DNA of 45,483 nucleotides, from NCBI GenBank assembly GCA_949288405.1, contig CASEKM010000001.1, positions 1-45,483 of the forward strand. Reading direction: 5' to 3'. Source of the DNA: an uncultured bacterium (GTDB lineage: Bacteria; Bacillota; Clostridia; Oscillospirales; Oscillospiraceae). Both the position numbers and the translations under genes were made by a program. How positions within the stretch are numbered: position 1 is the stretch's first letter; every line of letters starts with the position of its first letter. The notes beneath the pieces were generated by a model. The model had not been told where the DNA came from. It was given only the letters and a program-made list of their open reading frames with translations, and did no database searches. This document shows positions 37,549-43,740 of the stretch, piece after piece.

Positions 37549-39513
37549 TCATTTTAGCTTCATTTTTCCCGCCGTGTCCATGTCCTCTTGCGAGAGGTTC
37601 TGACTCCGATATTCCAGCAGCATGGCAGTCAATTCGGGGTTGCCGAGTTTGGCCGATTCTTTCACATAATAGCCGATGTCCTTTGCCGTAAGATACCGTT
37701 CCATCAGAATGACCCGCAGGCAAGCGAGATCTGTCCACAGTGTCTTGCAATGGCCTTTGATGTATTTCAGGCAGCCTGTCTTCACCTCGTCTAAGATCTG
37801 CTCTCCGGCTAGATAGCGTTCCGCGAAAGACCGCGCAGCAATCTCACGGATGGAGGGCTGCAGCTCCGCGATATTTCCACCAGCGATAACAAGCTCTGGC
37901 TGTGCATCCTCTCCAAACGCCTTTTGGCCAAACTTGACCTTACTGCCCAGCAGTGTGATCCGTTTCAAGAGGCAATGCGCAAAGGCACCCGCGCCGACTT
38001 CCTCCACGGCGGCAGGCAGTGTCAGCTCCGTCAGGCACGCCCCGTCGAAGGCGTGGTTATCAATTTTTGTGAGACTCTTCGGGAGCGTGACTGCGTCCAA
38101 TCCGGTATCCGAAAATGTATATTTTCCAATGCTGGTCAGCTGAGGAGGAAACTCTACCTGATGAAGCTGTGTACAGCCTTTACAGAGGCTGGCGCTGATT
38201 TTCTTTGTTTTAGCTGATAACTTTAGTGTGGTCAGCGCTGTACAGCCGGTAAAGGCCTCGGAGCCCATGGCCGTGACGGTGTCGGGGATCGTAACGGACG
38301 TGATCTTTTCGCATCCGGAAAACGCGGCATCCACAATCTTTTTCACCCCATCCGGTATCAGGCATGCCCCGGTAATTCCTCCAACGCAGATATATAGGAT
38401 CGTGCCATCGACAGAGAGAATCATACCCTTTTCAAATCGGAAATTGGGATTATCCGGGTGGATTTCCACTTCCGCCAGACTGATGCAGCCGGAAAATGCC
38501 CGTTTTTCTATTTTTTTCACACTGGCAGGAACAGATACTCTGACCAGGCTTGTACATCCAGCAAAGGCCTCGGCGCAGATCTCCTCTACGCCCTCTGGAA
38601 AAGTAATCCCGGTGAGGGTGGTACATTCCGCGAAAAGGCGGGGGCTAACTGACTTCTTCTCCGCCGGAAACACGATGTCTCCGCCAGGGCCGGCGTATTT
38701 TAGCCATGTACCCTCTTCTGTAATCTGTGTCATGTAGTCGCCTCCCTGCACACTGCCGTCCGCTTGAAACGCAATATGGTTCTTCTCGGCGTAGTGCTCG
38801 GCGTAGCTGCCCGCCGGGGCGCTTATCTGAATCCTATTGCAGTGATCGAATGCGGCACCCCCTATCGTGGTCACGCTCTCTGGAAGAGAGACAGACTGGA
38901 GACCCGTACAGCTAGAGAAGGCGTAGCTGCCGATGAAGGTCATGCCATCGGGAAAAGATAATCCACGCAGACTGGTACAACCTACGAAGGCGGACGTGTC
39001 AATAGATTTCATGCTCTTCGGGAAAGATAGATCCGTTAAAGCCGGGCAGCTGTGAAATGCGCTTTCATGGATGGCAGTCAATGTGCTGGGAAACTCCACA
39101 TGCACCAAACTGCTGCAGTGGTAAAAGGCGTAGTCCCCAATGCTGCTTACGCCGTCCGGGATACTGACGCTGGTGAGGCCGGAACAGTCCCGGCACAGGT
39201 CGCGCGCAAGCGCAGTTACTCCCGCAGGGATCATGAGTTCCTTTAGGCTGGAGCAGCCTTGAAAAGCGGCGACATCCATCTGTTTGAGCGTAGCGGGCAG
39301 TTGGATGTTCCTAAGATTGGTACAGCCATCAAACGCGCCGCTTTTGATCTTCGTTACGCCGTCAGGCAGGATAATACTCGTGAGATCGTCGCGTCCACGA
39401 AAGGCGCGGGAGCCAATTCCGGTTATCCCCTCTGGAATGACCACCTCCCCGCCGGGGCCGTTGTACTCCTCCAATATCCCATATTGAATAACAAAATCAG
39501 AATTGCCGCTCAT
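37549..39513 (-). CDS. Intracellular BspA-type leucine-rich-repeat protein
   Basis: The 654-residue protein starts MSGNSDFVIQYGILEEY at ATG 39513 with AGGAAGGAG upstream. It is built of about 20 LRR_5 repeats of 22-24 residues (for example FPKSMKSIDTSAFVGCTSL and FPDGMTFIGSYAFSSCTGL) in two blocks separated by a repeat of the N-terminal EEGTWLKYAGPGGDIVFP motif. A helical tail of about 110 residues follows (YLTAKDIGYYVKESAKLGNPELTAMLLEYRSQ). There is no signal peptide or cell-wall anchor, unlike surface BspA proteins, so it is probably cytoplasmic. It lies in one operon with the mini-domain protein, pseudo-exonuclease and helicase and may be a recognition scaffold. Ligand unknown. Confidence 0.88.
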   Translation of the reverse strand: MSGNSDFVIQYGILEEYNGPGGEVVIPEGITGIGSRAFRGRDDLTSIILPDGVTKIKSGAFDGCTNLRNIQLPATLKQMDVAAFQGCSSLKELMIPAGVTALARDLCRDCSGLTSVSIPDGVSSIGDYAFYHCSSLVHVEFPSTLTAIHESAFHSCPALTDLSFPKSMKSIDTSAFVGCTSLRGLSFPDGMTFIGSYAFSSCTGLQSVSLPESVTTIGGAAFDHCNRIQISAPAGSYAEHYAEKNHIAFQADGSVQGGDYMTQITEEGTWLKYAGPGGDIVFPAEKKSVSPRLFAECTTLTGITFPEGVEEICAEAFAGCTSLVRVSVPASVKKIEKRAFSGCISLAEVEIHPDNPNFRFEKGMILSVDGTILYICVGGITGACLIPDGVKKIVDAAFSGCEKITSVTIPDTVTAMGSEAFTGCTALTTLKLSAKTKKISASLCKGCTQLHQVEFPPQLTSIGKYTFSDTGLDAVTLPKSLTKIDNHAFDGACLTELTLPAAVEEVGAGAFAHCLLKRITLLGSKVKFGQKAFGEDAQPELVIAGGNIAELQPSIREIAARSFAERYLAGEQILDEVKTGCLKYIKGHCKTLWTDLACLRVILMERYLTAKDIGYYVKESAKLGNPELTAMLLEYRSQNLSQEDMDTAGKMKLK

Positions 39514-39542
39514 ATGCTCTGCTCCTTCCTGTATTCTTGCGT

Positions 39543-39713
39543 TCACTTCAGCCCATGCCGCCGGGCGATCTCCTCCAGTTCCTCCTCGTCCGCCTTTCGG
39601 AACTCATCTTCCTCCAGCAGCATGGCGGGCATACCGCCGGAAAATACTCCGGCGTACACATCGTCCAGAAGCTTCTGCCGCAGGTCATCCGGGTTTTGGC
39701 CACATGTTTTCAT
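39543..39713 (-). CDS. 56-residue VYAGAF mini-domain protein, copy 2
   Basis: ATG at 39713 is preceded by AGGAGGAACAACTG. The protein (KLLDDVYAGVFSGG, MLLEEDEFRKADEEE, ARRHGLK at the end) has the same length as the protein at 22410-22580 and is about 75 percent identical; the helicase at 34194 carries a related tail. It is the first substantial gene of the long minus-strand operon to 34194, 29 bases before the leucine-rich-repeat gene. The function is unknown. Presence of copies at both ends of the cassette argues that the whole block is one system. Confidence 0.85.
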   Translation of the reverse strand: MKTCGQNPDDLRQKLLDDVYAGVFSGGMPAMLLEEDEFRKADEEELEEIARRHGLK

Positions 39714-39750
39714 CAGTTGTTCCTCCTATCACAGTTGTTATCAATATAAC

Positions 39751-39804
39751 AAAAAGGCACCCTCCTTCCCCATGCTCAGCATTGGGAAAGAAAGTGCCTT
39801 TTTT
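39751..39804. terminator. Bidirectional terminator or attenuator before the cassette operon
   Basis: The arms GGCAC (39756-39760) and GTGCC (39794-39798) with inner CTTCCC/GGGAAAG pairing are flanked by T-runs in both directions. It lies between the small ORF at 39803-39898 and the mini-domain gene, downstream of the only good promoter, so it may attenuate the operon. A TTGTTAT/ATAACAA palindrome (about 39734-39751) follows on the minus strand. Confidence 0.7.
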
Positions 39805-39898
39805 ATACTATGCAGCCAGCATAGTATCGCTGGCAAAACAGTGCCTCGTACAGAAAAGCATCGAGATGTTTCCATGGTGATTGATGTATAATCCGCAT
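39803..39898 (-). CDS. Possible 31-residue leader peptide
   Basis: A short ORF starts at one of two adjacent ATGs (39901 or 39898), with GGAGGAG at a good distance for the second. It ends in ...QRYYAGCIV and a TAA, with the palindrome ATACTATGC-N5-GCATAGTAT forming its last codons and a terminator hairpin immediately after. A TTGTTT-17-TATAAT promoter precedes it. This is the layout of a leader-peptide attenuator, but no run of regulatory codons is obvious. It could also be a tiny toxin or chance ORF. Confidence 0.4.
   Translation of the reverse strand: MRIIHQSPWKHLDAFLYEALFCQRYYAGCIV
39805..39827. repeat. Palindrome, perfect copy of the element motif
   Basis: ATACTATGC-N5-GCATAGTAT has perfect 9-base arms. 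Degenerate copies lie at 27004-27026 and 28684-28706, and all three share a GCAGYY core on the plus strand. Unlike those, this copy has no promoter directly beside it. Confidence 0.7.
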
Positions 39899-39932
39899 CA
39901 TTGCTCCTCCATATTTCTGGAATCTATTATGC

Positions 39933-39961
39933 ATTATAACATGAATGCGGCAGTAAAACAA
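39933..39961 (-). promoter_or_regulatory. Sigma-A promoter upstream of the cassette operon
   Basis: On the minus strand TTGTTT (39956-39961), 17 bases and a perfect TATAAT (39933-39938). From here to the spoIVA 5' fragment end (39962-40191) about 230 AT-rich bases hold no convincing gene. Confidence 0.65.
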
Positions 39962-40191
39962 CTTCGTCTATATTGCTCTTCCAAGTGAAAAAATTGTGCA
40001 TGAACCCGTAAAAGTAAGTAACAGATGGCTCCAAAAAATGTGATTAGGGGAAGGACACATTTTCCTCCCCCTTCACAGAGCCATAACAAGCAAATATGCA
40101 GAAACGGTAAATTAGAATGGGAAATATGGGCGATAGAATAGCATCTATAGAGAAACAGCAGAAAGTATACAAAATAAACTGCCCCTGTTTG

Positions 40192-41544
40192 TTAGACAGT
40201 ATAATATACTGAATCACAAACTGGACAGTTCAAAGTGGACCGTCTTCTTTCCGCGTTCAGATCATCACTGCCAACTCCACTTGCAGCGTCCTCCCGTTCT
40301 GTTGACTTCGAAGTTCTAAACTTCTTTTTGCTCCATATAATATGGATAGACGGTGCGCTGGCCTTTAGGCGCACCCCGTACCGTCCTCCCTGCTTGACGA
40401 TCTCCGGCTCCTCCAGCTTCAGGGAGTCGATGGAGGGCACCACAATGCCGTAGCCGGTCTCCTCCACCTCCTTCAGGGCGTCGGCCACCTTGTCGTAGGA
40501 CGCCTTCACCTGGGAGAGCTGGGTGAGCAGGGCCATCAGGTCCCCGTCGTCCCCGATCTGGAAGCCCGACTGCTGGGACAGGGTGTGGTAAAACAGGGCG
40601 CGGGGCAGCTCCAGCACGGCGGAGGCCAGGCCGGTGCCCAGGTCAATGGCGTTCACCTTGGCCTGGCTCACCTGCTCACACTCCCGCATGGAGCCCACCG
40701 CCTCCTCCACGTCCCGGATGCGGTGCAGCCGGTCCGCCCCATCCCGGATGGCCTCGTACAGGGCGGCCTTGATGGGGTGCTCCTGGGGCAGTGCGTCCAC
40801 CCAGGGGGGCAGGAACAGGTCCAGCTCCTTCAGGGGGAACTCGTAGAGCACCTGCTTCAAAATGCCGTTGATGTCCTCCTCCCGCAGCTCCAGGCAGTTG
40901 CAGGCCACGCAGGTCACCTGGTGGCGCTGGGCGATGTCCGCCCGGATGGCCCGGGCCCGGTCGGAGTCCGGGTAGGCAGAGTTGAGCACCACCAGGAAGG
41001 GCTTGCCCAGCTCCTTCAGCTCGGAGATCACCCGCTCCTCCGCCTCCAGGTAGTCCTCCCGGGGGATGTCGGTGATGGAGCCGTCGGTGGTGACCACGAT
41101 GCCGATGGTGGAGTGCTCGGCGATCACCTTCCGGGTACCCACCTCCGCCGCCTCGGACATGGGGATCTCGTGGTCGAACCAGGGGGTGGTCACCATCCGC
41201 TGCTCCTCCCCTTCCAGCTGGCCCACCGCCCCGGGCACCAGATAGCCCACGCAGTCGATGAGCCGCACCTGAAAGGCGGCCTCCCCCTCCATGGAGACGG
41301 TGACCGCCTCCTCCGGGACAAACTTGGGCTCCGCCGTCATGATGGTGCGGCCCGAGCCGCTCTGGGGCAGCTCGTCCCGGGCCCGCTCCCGGCGGTAGAC
41401 GTTGTCGATGTTGGGGATGACCAGGGTCTCCATAAACCGCTTGATGAAGGTGGACTTGCCTGTACGCACCGGCCCTACCACGCCGATATAGATGTCGCCC
41501 TCGGTCCGAAGCGCGATATCCTCGTAGATTTTGCGGTCTTCCAC
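40192..41544 (-). CDS. spoIVA: SpoIVA N-terminal part (5' half of split spoIVA)
   Basis: The gene starts at GTG 41544 with AAGGAGGAATTCAA upstream; the frame to 41577 lacks a site. The product shows the SpoIVA P-loop ATPase: GVVGPVRTGKSTFIKRFME, RTIMTAEPKFVP, DCVGYLVPGAVG, VTTDGSITDIPREDY and the long middle domain, up to SAPSIHI, where the attachment core CATAT (40340-40344) ends true spoIVA sequence. About 49 further residues (WSKKKFRTSKSTERED..., ending CPVCDSVYYTV) are encoded by the element, giving a truncated 450-residue chimera that lacks the C-terminal domain needed for forespore localisation. Joined to 16099-15826 the frame has 493 codons with no error. It acts in the mother cell during coat assembly. 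Confidence 0.95.
   Translation of the reverse strand: MEDRKIYEDIALRTEGDIYIGVVGPVRTGKSTFIKRFMETLVIPNIDNVYRRERARDELPQSGSGRTIMTAEPKFVPEEAVTVSMEGEAAFQVRLIDCVGYLVPGAVGQLEGEEQRMVTTPWFDHEIPMSEAAEVGTRKVIAEHSTIGIVVTTDGSITDIPREDYLEAEERVISELKELGKPFLVVLNSAYPDSDRARAIRADIAQRHQVTCVACNCLELREEDINGILKQVLYEFPLKELDLFLPPWVDALPQEHPIKAALYEAIRDGADRLHRIRDVEEAVGSMRECEQVSQAKVNAIDLGTGLASAVLELPRALFYHTLSQQSGFQIGDDGDLMALLTQLSQVKASYDKVADALKEVEETGYGIVVPSIDSLKLEEPEIVKQGGRYGVRLKASAPSIHIIWSKKKFRTSKSTEREDAASGVGSDDLNAERRRSTLNCPVCDSVYYTV
40337..40348 (-). other. Attachment site at the spoIVA 5' side
   Basis: On the minus strand the site reads CTATCCATATTATATG, with core CATAT at 40340-40344. Sequence upstream of the core encodes APSIH of SpoIVA; downstream is element DNA. 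The core is part of a 13-base near-palindrome CCATAT-A-ATATGG (plus strand, 40333-40345). A second palindrome, CAGTATA-A-TATACTG, lies 130 bases inside the element at 40197-40211. Confidence 0.8.
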
Positions 41545-41585
41545 TTGAATTCCTCCTTCGGCCTGTGGGCCGGTCATTTCCGTAC

Positions 41586-41615
41586 ACTATATGGGGATAA
41601 GCTATCGGATATGAC
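41586..41615 (-). promoter_or_regulatory. Sigma-E promoter of spoIVA
   Basis: On the minus strand GTCATATC (41608-41615), exactly 14 bases and CATATAGT (41586-41593) match the sigma-E pattern (ATATT-N14-CATACAnT type) well. It lies about 42 bases upstream of the GTG start. SpoIVA is a known sigma-E (early mother-cell) gene, which agrees. Confidence 0.8.
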
Positions 41616-41632
41616 TTGGAGGCAGGGAGACC

Positions 41633-41672
41633 GCACGCGCCGCCCCATCTGCGATGGGGCCCCTACGGCGAG
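41633..41672. repeat. Hairpin repeat of the GTAGGGGC family
   Basis: Perfect arms GCCCCATC/GATGGGGC around TGC (41642-41660), flanked by CGTAGGGGC on the minus strand, as in the repeat at 879-952. It overlaps the last codons of the TepA gene. Confidence 0.5.
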
Positions 41673-42373
41673 GAGGCGCTTCCGCTGTCCTTCTCCCCCA
41701 CCATCCGGTGCAGGCAGGCCAGGGCGTCAGACAGGCCCCCGATCTCATCGATCAAACCCAACTCCACCGCCTCCTCGCCGTAGATGACGCTGCCCACGTC
41801 GGCGGCCAGCTCTCCTGTCTGGAGCATCAGCTTCGTAAAGTCCTTTCGCTTCACATGGCTGTTGGCCGTCACAAACTGGGTGATGCGCTCCTGGATGCGC
41901 TCAAAGTAGTAGAAGGTCTGGGGCACCCCGATGACCAGGCCGTTGAGCCGCACCGGGTGGATGGTCATGGCCGCCGAGGGGGCGATGAAGGACCGCTTGG
42001 CGGACACCGCCAGGGGCACGCCGATGGAGTGCCCGCCCCCCAGCACCAGGGAGACGGTGGGCTTGGACATGCTGGCGATGAGCTCCGCGATGGCCAGCCC
42101 CGCCTCGATGTCTCCCCCCACCGTGTTCAGCAGCACCAGCAGTCCGTCGATGTCGTCGCTCTCCTCCACCAGGGCCAGCAGGGGCATCACATGCTCATAC
42201 TTGGTGCTCTTGCTCCCCGGGGGCAGCACCTGGTGCCCCTCCACCTGTCCCACGATGGTGAGCACATGGATGGTCCCCCGCCGGGAGCGGATGACGGACG
42301 ACCCAAAATCTACAATGGGCTGGGGGTCCTCCGGGCTCTCCTCCGGGCAGCGCCCCGCTTCCTGTTCCTCCAA
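41663..42373 (-). CDS. tepA: ClpP-like translocation-enhancing protease TepA
   Basis: The 236-residue protein starts at a TTG (42373) with GGGAGGAGATCGG upstream. It has the ClpP/crotonase-type serine peptidase fold: LLVLLNTVGGDIEAGLAIAELI, the nucleophile region LGGGHSIGVPLAVSAKR with Ser in GHSIG, AAMTIHPVRLNG with the His, and LGLIDEIGGLSDAL. The sequence matches TepA/YmfB of sporulating Firmicutes, a germination- and sporulation-associated, cytosolic Clp-like protease acting on small spore proteins or secretion precursors. It lies directly upstream of spoIVA on the same strand, but spoIVA has its own sigma-E promoter. Confidence in the family is high; the physiological substrate is not visible. 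Confidence 0.88.
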   Translation of the reverse strand: MEEQEAGRCPEESPEDPQPIVDFGSSVIRSRRGTIHVLTIVGQVEGHQVLPPGSKSTKYEHVMPLLALVEESDDIDGLLVLLNTVGGDIEAGLAIAELIASMSKPTVSLVLGGGHSIGVPLAVSAKRSFIAPSAAMTIHPVRLNGLVIGVPQTFYYFERIQERITQFVTANSHVKRKDFTKLMLQTGELAADVGSVIYGEEAVELGLIDEIGGLSDALACLHRMVGEKDSGSASSP

Positions 42374-42460
42374 ACCGATCTCCTCCCTTCCCCGTTAGGG
42401 TGGCGGAAACCGGCCTTTTTATTCCCACTCCTCCGCCGGGCCCATTCTACTTTTCGTAGG

Positions 42461-42489
42461 TTGCCTTTTTCCCGCGTCTCCCCTATGAT
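42461..42489 (+). promoter_or_regulatory. Sigma-A promoter of the XRE regulator/lipoprotein pair
   Basis: TTGCCT (42461-42466), a 17-base spacer and TATGAT (42484-42489). The -35 is part of TAGGTTGCC (42458-42466), a 9-mer also present at 44559-44567 near the second XRE gene. Confidence 0.6.
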
Positions 42490-42516
42490 AACAGGGAACA
42501 GAAAGGAGCGATCTTC

Positions 42517-43089
42517 TTGGACAACATCCAATTCGGGGCCTTTGTGGCCCAGCTGAGAAAAGAGCGGGGACTGACCCAGCGGGAGCTGGCCGACCGGCTC
42601 CACGTCACCGACAAGGCGGTGAGCAAATGGGAGACCGGAAAGGGATTTCCCGACCTGAAGCTGTTGGAGCCCCTGGCCCAGGAGCTGGAGGTCTCTCTGG
42701 TGGAGCTCCTCCAGGGGGAGCGCTCCCCCTCCCCCACCCTCACCAAGGAGGAGGCGGGCCAGGCGGCGGTCCAGGCCATGGAGCAGGGGGAGCGGAATGC
42801 CGCCCGGCGGTATCTGCGCCTGTTCCAGATATTTCTGTGGGTAGGGGCGGCCCTGTGCGGGATCTCCCTTGTTCCCTCGCTCAGCCTGGGGGCCTATCTG
42901 CTCTACTTTGATCTGTTCCGAGCGCCGGAATTGGGGGTAATCGGGAGTGCCGACGGCCCCACAGTCATTTTAACCGCCGGCTCACCTCTCATTCCCCACT
43001 GGCTCCAGCCTGTGCTGACCGCCGCGGTCCTCCTGTTGTGCGTCATCCTGGCCCTTCGGGTGCGGCGGCTGGAGAGGAGGCTGAAATGA
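42517..43089 (+). CDS. XRE-family regulator with C-terminal membrane segments
   Basis: The 190-residue protein starts at TTG 42517 behind AAAGGAGCGATCTTC. Residues about 6-60 are an XRE helix-turn-helix (LRKERGLTQRELADRLHVTDKAVSKWETG). Two transmembrane segments follow a linker (about 103-127, and near the C-terminus), separated by a loop with the IGSADGPT motif that recurs in clostridial membrane proteins. It is likely a DNA-binding protein held at the membrane. Its stop overlaps the start of a lipoprotein gene, so the pair may form a signalling unit across the membrane. The signal and targets are unknown. Confidence 0.85.
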   Translation: MDNIQFGAFVAQLRKERGLTQRELADRLHVTDKAVSKWETGKGFPDLKLLEPLAQELEVSLVELLQGERSPSPTLTKEEAGQAAVQAMEQGERNAARRYLRLFQIFLWVGAALCGISLVPSLSLGAYLLYFDLFRAPELGVIGSADGPTVILTAGSPLIPHWLQPVLTAAVLLLCVILALRVRRLERRLK

Positions 43090-43523
43090 GACGTCTTCCG
43101 CTCCTCCTGGCTCTGGCGCTGTGTCTCCTGACCGGCTGCTCCTCCGACGCCGGAGGCATCCCGGAGGGCCTGACCTGGACGGCCCAGGTGCTCCAGTCCC
43201 AGGGGAACGGGGCGATTTTGGCCGCCGCCTCCGGGGAGGACGGTGGCCGGGCGGTGCCCGTCCTGGACATCACCGCCCAGGTGGAGCAGGGAAAGGTCAT
43301 CCTCACCGACCGCGCCTCCGGGGAGACCTGCACGGGGAGCCTCGCCCCCAGGGCAGACGCCGCTCCGGGCTCCCAAATCTACACCCTCCGCTTCCCGGAC
43401 CGGCCGGAGGGGCACGCCGTCTACGGAGTGACGGAGTACGCCGGCGGCGGCCGGGAGGCCACCCTGTATCTGACTGTGGAACAGCGGACGCTGCGCCTCA
43501 CCGCCCCCCTCCCGGAAAAATAG
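43086..43523 (+). CDS. Small putative lipoprotein
   Basis: The 145-residue protein starts MRRLPLLLALALCLLTGC at ATG 43086, overlapping the XRE stop (ATGA), with GGAGAGGAGG upstream. The first 18 residues are a signal peptide with lipobox LTGC, so it is predicted to be anchored to the outer face of the membrane through Cys18. The rest is a short beta-rich domain of no recognised family. Coupling with the membrane-bound XRE regulator suggests a ligand-sensing or modulating partner. A strong terminator follows. Confidence 0.8.
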   Translation: MRRLPLLLALALCLLTGCSSDAGGIPEGLTWTAQVLQSQGNGAILAAASGEDGGRAVPVLDITAQVEQGKVILTDRASGETCTGSLAPRADAAPGSQIYTLRFPDRPEGHAVYGVTEYAGGGREATLYLTVEQRTLRLTAPLPEK

Positions 43524-43527
43524 GAGC

Positions 43528-43567
43528 AAAAGGGGTGGAAAGCTTTTCTGCTTTCCACCCCTTTTTT
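43528..43567 (+). terminator. Terminator after the lipoprotein gene
   Basis: Perfect arms AAGGGGTGGAAAGC and GCTTTCCACCCCTT (43530-43563) with a TTTTCT loop, followed by TTTTTATA. Confidence 0.9.
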
Positions 43568-43730
43568 ATATGCTGTCTCTCAGCTTCTCCATGACAAAGT
43601 TGGGCAGGAGCACCCCCCGCCGCTCCACCTGCTGGGCCTTCACCACCCGGCAGCCCCGCCCCTCGAAAAAGGGGCGGGCGTTGAGGGAGGCCTGCACCCA
43701 CAGGCGGGGCGCGGCGCTCTCCCCTCTCAA
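43566..43730 (-). pseudogene. GNAT acetyltransferase remnant (C-terminal 55 codons)
   Basis: In the minus-strand frame the sequence reads LWVQASLNARPFFEGRGC, then VVKAQQVERRGV, then LLPNFVMEKL and a TAA at 43566-43568. This is the C-terminal part of clostridial GNAT N-acetyltransferases (the ASLNAxPFFExxGF ... NFVMEK pattern). The acetyl-CoA-binding RxxGxG core and everything upstream is absent; the second XRE gene lies there instead. No good ribosome binding site is present, so it is a decayed fragment. Confidence 0.75.
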
Positions 43731-43740
43731 AAAATTCCCG

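Larger units (their letters stand above)
16100..40344 (-). mobile_element. Skin-like intervening element inserted in spoIVA (about 24.2 kb)
   Basis: The element splits spoIVA between the codons for His and Met of the conserved PSIHM segment. Its ends share CATAT within AT-x-CATAT-x-AT (16100-16104 and 40340-40344). A large serine recombinase lies at the end next to the 3' part of spoIVA, with its stop codon in the core. All cargo genes read on the minus strand, the same way as spoIVA. The DNA is visibly more AT-rich than the flanks near both ends. No capsid, tail, portal, relaxase or type IV secretion gene is present, so it is neither a whole prophage nor a conjugative element. Known examples of sporulation-excised DNA include skin in sigK and SP-beta in spsM; the reading here is by analogy with those. 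Confidence 0.92.

Noticed and set aside
37549..39513. LRR protein as a surface adhesin
   Set aside because: It has no signal peptide, sortase motif or wall-binding repeats and is encoded within an operon of DNA-related proteins.
16100..40344. Intact prophage or integrative conjugative element
   Set aside because: No capsid, portal, terminase, tail, lysis, relaxase, coupling protein or secretion genes were found in 24 kb.
15826..41544. Assembly error or simple pseudogene as the cause of the split spoIVA
   Set aside because: The halves join in frame to the exact normal length at a shared core, and a serine recombinase lies at the junction; random breakage would not give this.
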